Assembly (NCBI GenBank): GCA_026724425.1
Contig: JAIUCV010001271.1
Location: 62,001-126,000, forward strand
Reading direction: 5' to 3'
DNA length: 64,000 bases
Source: Erythrophleum ivorense
Taxonomy: Eukaryota > Streptophyta > Magnoliopsida > Fabales > Fabaceae
In this document: positions 25,647 to 37,670 of the stretch, piece by piece
How the letters are laid out: each line of letters opens with the position of its first letter
Position numbering within the stretch: the first letter of the stretch is position 1
Translations under genes and position numbers: made by a program
The notes under the pieces: model-generated
What the model was told of the DNA's origin: nothing
The model's database searches: none
What the model saw: only the letters and a program-made list of their open reading frames with translations

Positions 25647-28600
25647 TGTAAGACCATATTTATCTAGAATTTTCTCCATCTTATTCCTAGTCACTTTTCC
25701 TTGGCATAGCAAGATTGGTAGAAAAATTCAATTAAAATGTTGCATTATTTTGTGTTACGCTAGACTTAAATTTTATTTTGCTTTCTGTGGGCCATATGAA
25801 CTTACTCATGTCATCCTCCAATTAAAATATATTCATACAGTGCAAAACCATCTCAAAATGTTGCCAAAAACTTGAGCTTATAGCATATATACACAAAATA
25901 ATGCAAGTCAGTCTCGGGTCCAATTTGACAAATTTTTTGTGCAACTTTGGAAAATCATAAATGAATCTAAAAAAAATTGAAATCAAGAAACCCATAGCTT
26001 TTTAGAAAGATGTGGATGTTAAATTTATACTACAAATATGAAAACATCATTTGGACCATATTTGACAGTAGAAAAGTGACATAGGTTAGACTGCCCAGCA
26101 TTTCTGATATAGTTTACTGATATAAAATTCAAAAATGCATAACTAATTCCAAAAAAATCCAATTCAAGCAAACTATACCAATTTGGAAAGATAAAAATGT
26201 TACTTAAGGGAAAAATAATTCCAAACCAAGCTGACATATTTAGCTACTAAAAACTAATGTAATAGTACATAAACTCAACTGGTGCTACTAGTACTGACAT
26301 AGACTTTCCAAAATTCATAACTCTTTGCTTAGACCTCCAAATGAGGTTCTTCTAGTTGCTACAAGTCACTGGAAATGTCTATTTTATACCTATAAATTTC
26401 ATAGCCATTGGACACTATTTGCCCCATGAATGATAGAGATGAAGTTTCTTACCAATTGCATAGTGATAGAACCAAATCTATGGAAATTTGCCAACTTTGG
26501 AATTTCACCAAATATTCTCTAGAGCTCCAAATAATATGCACTTTAGCTTTCCAAAAATATTTGGACAAGATCTATATGCATGCCAAATTTCATGAGAAAA
26601 TTTGTTCATGTGGTTAAATCTTGATATAACGTTACAAAATGCCACATTTTGGCTTCTAAAAGGGTCCTAAATGGTCCGTTTTTGCTTCTAGCTTTTTCTA
26701 GGGCTGCTTGAGCATGTGGAAAAGCAAGAAAATAGTCTATAAAACATGTCCCAAGGGTCCAACAACCCAGATTTCATAAACTCACTCTCCTACTTGATGA
26801 TACACATATGGAATACACATGCTTATTCTTGCCATACAATGTCAAAACCATGCAATATCATACATTTGCCTCCAATTCTCATATATGCTTCACATATTCA
26901 TGTAATTACACATTTTCAAGGACTTACACATCATATATATCATGGAGATACATCATTTGACAACTATATAGCTATAATACAAACATTTTACAACTCCATT
27001 GCCAATCTTCATGTCTTCAAGTATGGTGGCTCCCATTTCTTTGCTCTCTTTATCCACCTAGACATGTTAGGTAATGGGGAAGGAAAAGTGAAATTCTAAG
27101 AATCCGAATAGCTCTTCTCTCTTTTAAGCATACATAATGGATGCAAATTCAAGTCTAAAAATGCATGCATGGCTATCTTGAAATTCATAAACATGCATGA
27201 AGCAATTCTTGCATTCAAGAAGCCACATAAATCATACATAGGCTTGCCAAGACAAGGGTTTAGCCTTACCTATTCTCTTTGGGAGTTTTAGACTTGCCTC
27301 ACCTATTTTCTTAACGGATTTTTGACTAAGCCTTACTTTTTTAGAAACTTTTAGCTTTGTTTCACCCATTCTTGGCAACTTTTGGCTCATCCTCACCCTA
27401 GCAAAGGGATTTTTGGCTTCACCACACTCAAGCAAGCCATTTATGTCTATCAAAATATCATTCAAGTGCATAAGCAAAGCATCATGGTACTATGACATAT
27501 GAATACATACTTAAACCATCTTTCATGACTTAAACATACTCACACATATTCAAAGACAAAAAAAACATCCAAAGATACATGAGAGAAATGAGAGAGAGCT
27601 ACCTTGCAAATAAGAACACATTTTAACCTCTTGAAATTCCTTCCTCCCCCTAAGCTAAACACCTACAAAGAGGTGGGGCTTGATTTCTTTCACCTAAACA
27701 CATAAAATGGGATCCAATTACACTCTTGGAACATTCACTAAAGCCACACACATATTGGAATGACTTAGGCACTCATATGGTTCAATTATGGTTCTATAAG
27801 GCACCTAATGAAGCAACCTTGGGAATTCATGATCTTGGCTCCATTCTCTCCCTTAATCCATGACTCTTGACTCCATTTAAATTCCTTGGAGCCATTACAC
27901 ATTCATTTCAAGGAGCCTAACTATATGTTGCTTCATTATGCTACAATATGGAACCTATATCTCCATCAAACTTTCTAGGCTTTCTAATTTTTTTAAAGCT
28001 TTCTTTCATACTCTCTCATCATATATAATGCAATTCTAGGCTTAGAAAAATTTAAAACACTCCCTTGGTGGGAGAACTTCTTTAAGCCCAGCCAAGCACT
28101 ATAAATGGAGTCCATGGAGTTTCAAATTTTTTCTTGAAAGAGGAATTCACTTGGGAAGCTTCCTAAGGGTCTTAGAAACTCATACAAACACTTACATAAG
28201 TTAGGAAATTCTTGAATCAAATCAGACTTCACAATATCTCCATGAATCCCTAACTTTGCTATATTGAATTTTACTGTTTTCTTCCAATTTCTTTGCACTT
28301 ACTTACTCCTCACACTCTAAAACCTATGATTCTTCCTTGGTTAGGTCAAAATTTTATCTCCATTGGCTAGGCTCTAAGTGGGGCGAAACTCACACTAAGA
28401 AGAACAAGGGAAAATTGCAAGAAGAGTAAGGGAACTCACCTTGTTTCAAGACAATTTCAAAGGCTCATTCGATTTCTTCATGCTCCTCTTTGAAATTCTA
28501 AGCTCTCCCTTCTAGAACAGCCACAAAACAGTCCCATATGCAACATAAAACCTATAGGAATGAAGAGAAGGAAGAGAGGAACAAGTTTGGTGAAGGAAGA

Positions 28601-29350
28601 TGCTTGAAAAACCAAAGATTTCCATACCTTGTTGCAAGCTTTTCCTTCTTCCATGGCCTCCCTCTTGTGCGTCCTCCTTACTGGTCTTCCTCTTTGTTTT
28701 GAGTAGAAAATAAGTTGGTCTAAGTGAGGGAGGAGAAGGAGAACAACATATATCACTTGGTTTCTTAACTTTGTTGCTTAAAAATTCCATTTACATCTCG
28801 CTTTCTTGGCATTTTTATTTTAGATTTGTTTTAGCTCCTTTTTTATAACCATCTTTTCCATCATAAAATTTAGGTTCTCTAACTTATAAAATGTCTTTAG
28901 AATTACTCAATTCGAAACTAAAACCTTTCCAAATGAATTAGTTAAAGTTTGGGTTATCCGTTATTGGAAAATATCCACCAGAAGGGTTTTAACTGTCTCG
29001 GGGCTTCTTATGATTTTCAGGGCCTTTGAAAATCCCAGAAAGTTCAAATTTTTCATTTAAAAAGCCTTCCTATGAGTTTTTCAAAAAGCACCCAAAATTA
29101 CAAAAATGTCATTATGTTTCATTGCATTCTTGTTAAATTTTATTTAGTTATTCTGACTCTGATTTCAGGGTACCTCTAGCCTTGGATCATTATTATTTAA
29201 AGTCTAAAATATTATTTTAATTTTATTGGGCCTCAAATCCTTCTCTTTGGGGGGCTTCCTTTTGTATTTGGTGAGTTTCGTACGTTGACGAAGAAACCTA
29301 ATATTACATTTTTTGCATTTTCTCACATTTTCGAAGGATCGAATATTACA
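25647..29350 (-). mobile_element. 5' LTR (f) of element E
   Basis: On the plus strand it runs from TGTAAGACCATATTT to GATCGAATATTACA. It is the intact partner of LTR e without the MITE. Sense landmarks (right to left) are a donor-like AAG/GTATGG near 28630, a strong donor-like AAG/GTGAGT near 28437, ~32-bp repeats at about 27245-27435, the hairpin at 27090-27105, an acceptor-like site at 27058-27059, and ~185-bp repeats with landmarks near 25941, 26122, 26300 and 26492. The U5 end abuts an exact PBS. Confidence 0.92.
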
Positions 29351-29875
29351 AAAATTAAGTTCTAGAGGCTAAAATAGGAGTTTGGTATTCTTGGCTGCGA
29401 CTTGGATAATCATCACCGTGGCTAAGTTAGATACTAAAACCTAAAGCTAAATTACTAGACTTGTGCTACCACTTAATAGACCCGCACTGCAACTTAACTC
29501 GTTACTAGAGCTCAAAACCACAATGTACATCTCTCGCCTCAGCCAAGACCTTCCGTGGCATGGCAAAAGTGATCTCAAAAACTTCCTGTTCCATAAAACT
29601 TGAGTCTCGCCATAACTTGAACTATCCACGCTATGGCGAGGTTCCTCTCTGGAACTCCCTAATGAAACTTTTTGGAGTCTCACCGTAATGGCCCTACATG
29701 GAGCCTTAGCAAGAGACCTTATTGGGACTCTCTTAAGCATCTCATCCAATGCTCACTGTAGCAAGCTTCCCTCACACCACAATGAGATTGCTCTTAGGTA
29801 CCTTTGAAGTGAATTTTCCCGTGTTGCACCACGGCTTAAAATTTCGCAATGCGGCATTCTTAGCTTCTTAATAAA
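29351..29875 (-). mobile_element. Old LTR G fragment (part 3 of 3) with CGxxGGCGA-like repeats
   Basis: The first five bases are E's target duplication. The segment carries many short diverged motifs such as CGCTATGGCGAGG, CACCGTGGCTAAG and CACTGTAGCAAGC. They are analogous to the palindrome arrays of LTRs d and h but more decayed. The open frame on the minus strand here is an accident of the GC-richer repeat, not a gene. Confidence 0.55.
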
Positions 29876-32112
29876 TGTAATTTTTATATATTTTATTCCT
29901 CTTAATCTAGACATTTTAATGAATAATTATGGCTTGTTGCATTTAATTAGATGAGATTTGATTTTATTAGCTATTTATGCACTTTAAAAATTAATTTGCA
30001 AAAATATTAGTTTTTAATGCATAAATTCTTTTTAAATAATCTTGCAAATTTTCCTACTTAATGTTTTCTATTGTTTTTGCAAATTTTAATGGGAAAATGG
30101 AATTTAAATGGAAAATTGATTGGGAGAAGGGATGGAAGCTTCAATTGTTCAATTTCAAAGAGGGATTAATTGTCATAATTTTTAATGCATTTTTAAGAAT
30201 AAAAAGAATTGACATGGCTAGCACGTGAGGAATAAATCACACATGCACATGAAGCACATTCACTCTATTTACACATAGCTTCTCACACACATGACTCCAT
30301 CCATTTACATGTCACCCAACTCTCACATGATACACAAACTAAGTCTAGCACATGATGGGGAGCATGAGAGAAAAGGCATGGGATTTTCTCATACACCATA
30401 CTAACACGTAGCAAACACACATATGAAAGAAGGGGGGCCACCAACTCACGAAGAAAAGCATGAAACTCACCAGAGACACTCTTACACACACCCTTAGGCT
30501 TGCACATTCACAAAAAGATTCATCACACGTAGAGCATTTTACTTACATACATGTATACATAGGGATATGGAAGGTGGTTCAAGTTTTAGAAGGTCTAGAA
30601 GGCATGTCACTCCACTCATACACAACTCATTTATTTGACACACATGTGCATTCTCTCAATCACTACATGGACCACTTCACGCACATGAAGAACGTCTAGC
30701 CATTCACAAATTCATGCACGTATTATGCACACACAAAAACAAATAAGCATGGTTTTTCATTCACATTCATGCAGCTCACATGCATGAGTTCTTCCATGTT
30801 AACACACGTGCACTACACAGGTCTCTCTCTCATGTAATAGATCAACTAATCACACACTCCACATCGTTCATTTGCCATAACATTCTCCAGGTTACACATA
30901 CACATGCAACATATGATTGGAAAAAAAGAAAGACTCTCGAGTACAGAGGAGAGGCCTCGAGTTTTTGGGCTTTGTGGGGAGAGGAAGCAGGAGAACGTGA
31001 GAAGGTGTGGGGGGTACTAGAAGTAAGAGGCTAGGGTTCTCTCGAGAAGGACTCACAAGTTTAGAAGAGGATGGATTAAACACGTAACAGAGGCATGGTT
31101 TTAGAGTTCCAGAACATGTAGCAAACATCATCATTCATTTCTATATTATGAGTTCATGGCTGTGGCTTCTACTTTCAAATTCCTCATTCAATCCTCTTTA
31201 ATGGAAGCTTAATTCTTTAATGTAGCTAGCTTGGGATGAGACCTTTTGAATGAAGATTTGAATCTAAGACATATGCTCCAAGAATTAGCTAATTTTTTTT
31301 CTCTTTCTTTTCCATTTAATATTGCAATTTTCTAGTTTATAAGTCTAAGTTTAGCTTGTAATTGCTTGAGAATTGTAGCTAAAATTTTGGATAGGATTCT
31401 TGAGATTGTTAAATTGTTAAATTAACATTTTGGAGAATAAATGGATATTATTTGTTCTGTTCAAGGGCTATACATTTTACTCTCTTTTCCTCTAAATTTT
31501 CAACTTGGTTAATACAATGGTAATTGTGTAATCTTTTTGGAATTTAGTGCTTAATTGTTGATTTGAGGAATTGTGATCTTTGATTGGTAAATTAGAAATT
31601 TATAATGAAAGGACAAAACCTATTAAAAGCATTTAATCTCTGTTTTGGTGGGTTCAAGGAGCTTAATTCAAAGATTAACAAGTTAATGTAAGCTTGAAGT
31701 TTCAAGGGACATTAAATTGTTAATTTCTTGCATCTTAAGTGGTCACTTGAGGAAATTAATTAGGAATCCACCACAAAATATTAGGTCTAATTCTTAGTTA
31801 AATCTAATTTGCATAATGATAGTTAAACTTCAAAGGATTCACTCAAGGCTAGGTACATTCATTTGCTTGATTGTTTTCACTCCTTTTGATTCTAGTTAGT
31901 AGTTTTATTCTACTTCTTTAGTTGCTTTTGATTTTATTCATTAAACCCCCTAATCAATTCCTAGAATTTTTAGTTATTAAATTGCAATTGACATTTAGAA
32001 AACTCATTCTAGTAATTGGAATCCATTTCCGTGGAAGACAATCTTAGTTGTACCACTATTCACAAAATTATTTTACAACCAAGTTATTTGTAACTATTTG
32101 ATGGTAGTTATC
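29876..32112 (+). mobile_element. LTR of a second family (Q), probably degenerate
   Basis: The 29876-30900 portion matches 60859-61565 in order and orientation: an AT-rich start, the phrase ATTAATTTGCAAAA, then a CACACA/CATG-rich tract. The 3' part (about 31990-32112) contains CCGTGGAAGACAATC followed by an AT-rich tail. That resembles LTR ends of Tat/Athila-type Ty3 elements, from memory only. Both boundaries are approximate and no PBS is found to the right. No gene is credible here. Confidence 0.5.
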
Positions 32113-32945
32113 ATTTCTGTTACCCCCAAATTCATTTTTGGCCATGACTTAAAGACTCTAAGCTGCAACTCTACTTCCTCCTGATCTTACTTTCTCAATT
32201 GCACATTTTCCAGCCATTCACCACTAACTCTAAATGAATTCTAGGATTTCCATAGCTAACATACATAGCCTTATAGACCTCCCAACTCCTAAATACCGTA
32301 ATTTACTAATCCTCATTGTTTATAGGCTTAGGGGGATCACAGCAATTGATTACTACTATATATCAGCACATTATGACAGCATTAGGTACTCTAGCTATTA
32401 ACAACATCATTTAAATACATATTCCAATAGGGCTCCATACAACAATATTCAAATTAATCATCTGTTGTAAAGTACAATCATACTCTCAAATGAATAAGTC
32501 ATAGTTCTTCATTAGCAATAATCCATATCAAATCATAATTAAGTATATACATCTGATTTCAAGTACTACAAGGTCTAACTTCTTAATAGATTCAATCTTA
32601 GTTATAGAACATCAAGAATCCTACACTTGGTAATATAAGTGCATCATAATATTATACAAAATAAAATACAAATGATAGTATCCATTCTAAATCAAAATGG
32701 CCTAAGTGTAGTCATCCCACACAAGGCCTTAAGCTATGGATGTTTAATTGCTTTCTCTTTTTCTTAACCGAGGAACCTTCACTTGAAATTATTAGCCCAT
32801 AAGATGGGATGAGATATGAATCTCAGTAACCAAAGAAAAATTTCACACATAGATACAATTTGATTAGCATAAATGCATATTAAACATAATTACTAAAAGT
32901 ATCATTATGATTAATAAATGAACTAGTTGGACTACCAGTGACTAT

Positions 32946-35747
32946 TGTAATACCCTAAAATTAATTAAGGTGTTAATCATGGTTTTGGAATAATTAAGAA
33001 TAATTAATATGGGGTAATTAGGTAAGTTAAGTTAATAGAAATTTTGGAGAGATAAATTATTAATATGAGTTTGAGATTTAATTGGGATAGAAACTTCATC
33101 TAGGCCTAAATTAAATTAAGTAGGCTAAGGTTAGGGATTAATGGAGGCCCAATGAATTAGGTGCAAGCCCAATCTAATTCAATGTGATAGAGGCCCAAGA
33201 CCCACCTTGCATAAGCTCTTATGAATGGCCCAATAAATCTTGTGCAGACCCAAAACAATGGAGTTCTTAAAACTAGGTTTGGCCCAATTAAATTTTGTAA
33301 CCTAACACCTTAAAGCTGGCCCAACAAAGCTAAAATCTGAAGCTCATTTGGAGTTGGATCTTGGAGCAACCCATGACCCACCTTAGACCCAACCAAAACC
33401 CTAAACACTTCAGCCTCTTTCCCATTTTACTGAAACACAAGAGAGAAATTCGGAGGTTTGAAAGGAGGCTAGGGTTTGGGGCAAAAAATCTATCATTTTC
33501 CACTTCTAGAGCAAGATTTAGCCAAGGTAATAGTTATAAAACTTAATCCCCTTCTCTTTCTCTTCATTTTGGCTTAATTAGTTTTTCATTTGGAGTATTT
33601 TCACCCACACCCAAAATCTAAAACTTGCTATTTGATGTCTCTATAGTGAAAATTCGTAGGTTAAGGTTAGGGCAGACATTAGGTAAGTATAAACTCTCCA
33701 TTTTAATGCTTTATTTGCTAGTTTGAGACCCCTATAGCTGATTTATAATATGGGTATTGTTTCTGTGCGAATTTACTCAGAATTTGAGGTGTTATTTTGA
33801 GCTTTCTAGGGTAGGAGCAACCGAATTCGAATTTGGTTTTAGTGGTGATTGGATAAGTATTTCTGAGTAGTCCTATATAGCTTAACTTTTTTAAGGATGG
33901 GTTTGCTTATACAAATCGTGATTAGGGATAGTAATGGCTTGGTTTTGTGTCCATAGGCTGAAGTAACATTCAATTGGCTCTTAAGAGGATTGGCTATAAG
34001 TGAGGTAACCAGGACTATATTAATTCTATGCATATATCTGTTTTAATTTCATATTTGCTGCACATGAATGATTTGAAATACTGAATGAATTGATTAGCTA
34101 TCTATTTATTGTGATTGGACCTTATGAGTCCATAGTGGAGTTGTGGTGCGGTTGCCACCCATGCATGTGCTTTGATCGGACACCGGGTTATGATTAAACC
34201 CCAGATGCATTGAGCCCTAGTTGTGCTCAATAGGGAGTAGATGCCGTAGACAGGCCTCTCCTAGTGTTACTGGCCTTTAATAAATGAAAATATGATTGCT
34301 AGTATGGGATAGTAATCATGATAGCCTAATTGTTTCATTTACTAATATGACTGGTATGTTTTCTGATGCTAATGTGAAATCATGCATATATGTTAATTAA
34401 AATGGAATATATGATGGAATTTGCCTTGGTTACTGAGATTCGCATTTCACCCTATTTTATAGGATTAAACATTTCAGGTGAAGGTTCTTCGGATAAGGAT
34501 AAAGGCAAGTAAGTTGATGAACATCCATGAGTTAAGACCTGGTGTAGGCAGCTACACTAGGTCTGAGTGGGATAGAGTATATGCTAATTTTGTTAACCTT
34601 GTATAGCATCATCATATATCTGTATTGCCAAGTGTAGGAGTTTGTATTTTGATAATATAGAATGTAACCAATGAAAAGTAGGCTTCATATTAGTTGTTGA
34701 TGAATGTATGAGCTTTGACACTATTTATAGCTTGTGAACCTATGATATAATTAATTATTTGAGTAATGAAATCCTATGATATATTGATTGTAGACCTGAA
34801 CTAATGATGCATGAAATATCCAATGAAGTATGATTGAATGACCATTGTGGGAAATTTATAAATTTGCTGACGTAAGACCCATGGATGAGTAGGAAAATCC
34901 ACATTTAAATGATAGATGGATAATGATACAATGACTAGGGTAAATCAGCTAGATAAATGCTATTAGAATCTCATAACAAGTGGGAGAGTGACCCTAGAGA
35001 GTCCTTAGATAGATAGTGGAGAGTATGAGATAAGGTTTAAGAGTTGTAAGATCAGAAGGAATTTCGTCGCGGCCAATAGAGGCGAAATTGCCCAAGGGGA
35101 GTCCAAAGAGTAATTTACTGCAGTGAAATGTGGAATTAACTGCAACGAAATATGAGAGGCAAAACTAGGAGTCATCTAGAGGGTAATTCATCACGGCTAA
35201 ATGGGAACTGGCAGCGGCGAACTTTTACGAGAATTTGTCGGACGTTCTAGAAAGGAATTAGCCGCAACAAAAGGGGGAATTGGCTATGGCCAATTGCAAG
35301 AGGCGAGCAAGATAGGTTCCAGGAGGCTTCCTCGCCGTGGTGAAGATCCAACTCACCATTAGTAATGATGTAAATGGTGAAGTTGAGAGGAATTGGCCAT
35401 GACTAAGTGTAATTTAGCTGTAGCGAACATCCTGAAACCGTTATATTAATAAGGAAATCTTGGTTTTTCATATAGTAATCTCAAGGGATGACTTAGAGAT
35501 ATTAGTAGAAGATTCTTATGAGTTAGAATTGGTAGGTAATAGAATTAAAGGCTTATGAAGGAGTGTTTGTTTCCCTTATGTACATGAGTGCTTGTGATTA
35601 TATAGTTGATGACTCTAATAATATTAAAGTTCAAATTTTCCTGTATTCTCTAAAAGTAATTAATCGTAATGACTTTTAATCCAGATTTGTTATTATTAAT
35701 CAGGCATTTAACCTTAATTACAATAATTAGAAGTTAGAGTTGTCACA
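32946..35747 (+). mobile_element. Solo LTR (2.8 kb) nested in LTR L
   Basis: It runs from TGTAATACCCTAAAATTA to GAGTTGTCACA. The flanks are ACTAT (32941-32945) and ACTAC (35748-35752), a probable 5-bp duplication with one mismatch. No PBS or PPT is seen. Landmarks are repeated 'ggccca' words in the presumed U3 (33140-33380), a donor-like AAG/GTAATA near 33530 and ATTAG/GTAAGT near 33683, an acceptor-like TTTCAG at 34472-34477 just after a degraded hairpin (34435-34447), and a GC-richer array of CGGCGAA/CGTAGCGAA-type motifs at about 35060-35420 near its U5 end. Confidence 0.75.
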
Positions 35748-36829
35748 ACTACTATTTCATATTAGCAATCACATACATCATGTTAAAAGCCAATAATAAA
35801 GGGAAAAATCCATCCACAGTGCCAACTCCCCAATGAACATACTCTAGCTCGATGCACTCATGAGTCTGATTAAAACTTGGTACCCGATTGAAGTACAATG
35901 CACAGGTGGTAGCTATATCACAGCTCCACTAAGGACATGTTCATGGTCTAAAACAACAATCAAGTAGCTAACTAATCATTTAGTACAGCAAAACATATTA
36001 TGCAGCAAATATCAAATTAACAATGCACATATGTAAGGAATTAAAATTAAAACCCCAATTACCTCATTTATTTACATAAAGTTTTGAAGCCAAGATAAAT
36101 TCTCAGCTCTTTAGACATCCTAATGTACTAAAACCAATTTTATAGTTAACATCAAACACAAAAATTAGTTACTTTTCATTCTTAACATCTTGAACATTTA
36201 AAAGATACTTACCTAGACCCTAATGAACTTTAAATTCGGATTTAGATCTCCTTACACTAGAAACGTCATTGTCTTCTCTAAAATCTTAGTATTGTCCCAC
36301 AAAAACATAGTCCAATGCATAAGCCAGCCATTCTAGCAAATAACCGACAAAACATACATCAAAATAGAGAGAGGGTGATTACCTATTAGTGTCTCCAATT
36401 CCAACCTCCAAAAATCAAACTAGAAATCACCAAATTCTTAAGTTTTAGATTTGGGTGATGAGGAAACATTCATTGAACTAGAAACTATTCAGACCAAAAT
36501 ATAAAGGAGAATGAGAGGGACATGTTTTATATGTATTACCTTGGCCAAATCCTCCTTTAGAAGTGGGAAACGGTGAAAGAATGTAGAAAAACCCTAGCCT
36601 TTCTTCTCAAGTGCGAAAATGGCTTCCTTATTCTGCAGAACCCTTAAACTTCAGCACCCAAATAATGAAGTGATATGATACAATATCAGTAGGCATGCCC
36701 ATTGGAGCACTACAAGTTTGAGAAGCCCTCATTTATCAAGAAACCCAAATCATTCAAAAGCCTATGATTCAGGTCTAAATGGCTCATGAAAGGATGGTCT
36801 ATGCTCAAAAGGCCCAAATTGTGTTAGTA

Positions 36830-37670
36830 TATGTCCAAAAATTTCAAAGAGTTTAAGATAGTCTCTATGTTGGACATCGGCCCAAGTTTAGAGCCCAAGA
36901 CTCATATTTGATCAATATCTCTTTAAAGATGCAAAAGTGAAAGTCCAAGTGGAAGCCCAATATCCTAAGAAGGTCCATAGAGCAACTAAAGTCAATATCC
37001 AACATGTTGAAGGCCCAATGCAGTTATACACATACAAGAGGAGTGTCAAGGCCTAATTCGAGTCCAAATTGCAAGAGATTAAAAATCATATGTCAACCAT
37101 GTGATTTTTAATAAGCATGAGCATCCCATATGACTATTTAAAGGAGCTAATTAGTTTTGACTAGGATTCTTTATGAATTTTGTTTTTTATTATTTTATTA
37201 TTTTTTTGAACTTGGTCAAAGAGCTTATCTTGGAGATTAAGTTAAAATTAGTGTCCTAATCTTGTTCCTTGATTTTAGGCACCATTTAAAATATTTTTAA
37301 TTAGATTTTAGAGTTTAACTTTTATTAGGATTTTAGATTTTTAGAAACTTTGCCTATAAAAGGCTTTCTATTGTACTCTATTTTAAAGATCATGAATGAA
37401 TTTGAGTATTATTCAATACTTTATGAGGCCTTTTCTTCTTTGTGTTTTCTGAGAGTTCACATGACTTATCAAATGATTGGTCTTCCTTTGTGACATCTTG
37501 AGGCTAGGGTTCAAAGAGACAAGTTCTCTTAGGGTCTTTCCTTTGACTAACATTCTTGTTTTCTAGCTAGTCCTAGGCAAAGTGTCATCTTGTTGAAGGT
37601 TCTTAGGACAAGGTTCCTAGAGGGTCTTGTATCATGATAAGTCTCCTAGGGTTTTAGAGGAAGTAGGTTA
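36830..37670 (+). mobile_element. Possible small LTR-like insert with TATA box
   Basis: This segment interrupts LTR L between stretches rich in 'ggccca' words. It has a promoter-like CTATAAAAGG at 37352-37361, followed by a tract resembling retrotransposon leaders (GAATGAATTTGAGTATT near 37394). I cannot define ends or a target duplication, so class and boundaries are guesses. Confidence 0.3.

Larger units (their letters stand above)
17126..29350 (-). mobile_element. Complete LARD-like LTR retrotransposon E (12.2 kb)
   Basis: All structural parts are present on the minus strand: 5' LTR (25647-29350), PBS (25630-25641), interior (21165-25646), PPT (21165-21178) and 3' LTR (17126-21164). A perfect 5-bp target duplication, AAAAT, flanks it (17121-17125 and 29351-29355). 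The interior of about 4.5 kb has no recognisable gag or pol. The only coding echo is just before the PPT, where the minus strand reads like the extreme C-terminus of chromovirus pol (FKDE-type phrase followed by a G-rich PPT). LTRs of ~3.7 kb plus a non-coding interior fit the LARD class. Mobility would need proteins from another element. By eye the two LTRs agree at roughly nine of ten positions over sampled stretches, so it is not a recent insertion. Confidence 0.92.

Noticed and set aside
29447..29749. 100-codon minus-strand open frame
   Set aside because: It falls in a decayed LTR segment with GC-richer motif repeats and has no recognised domain. Its openness follows from composition.
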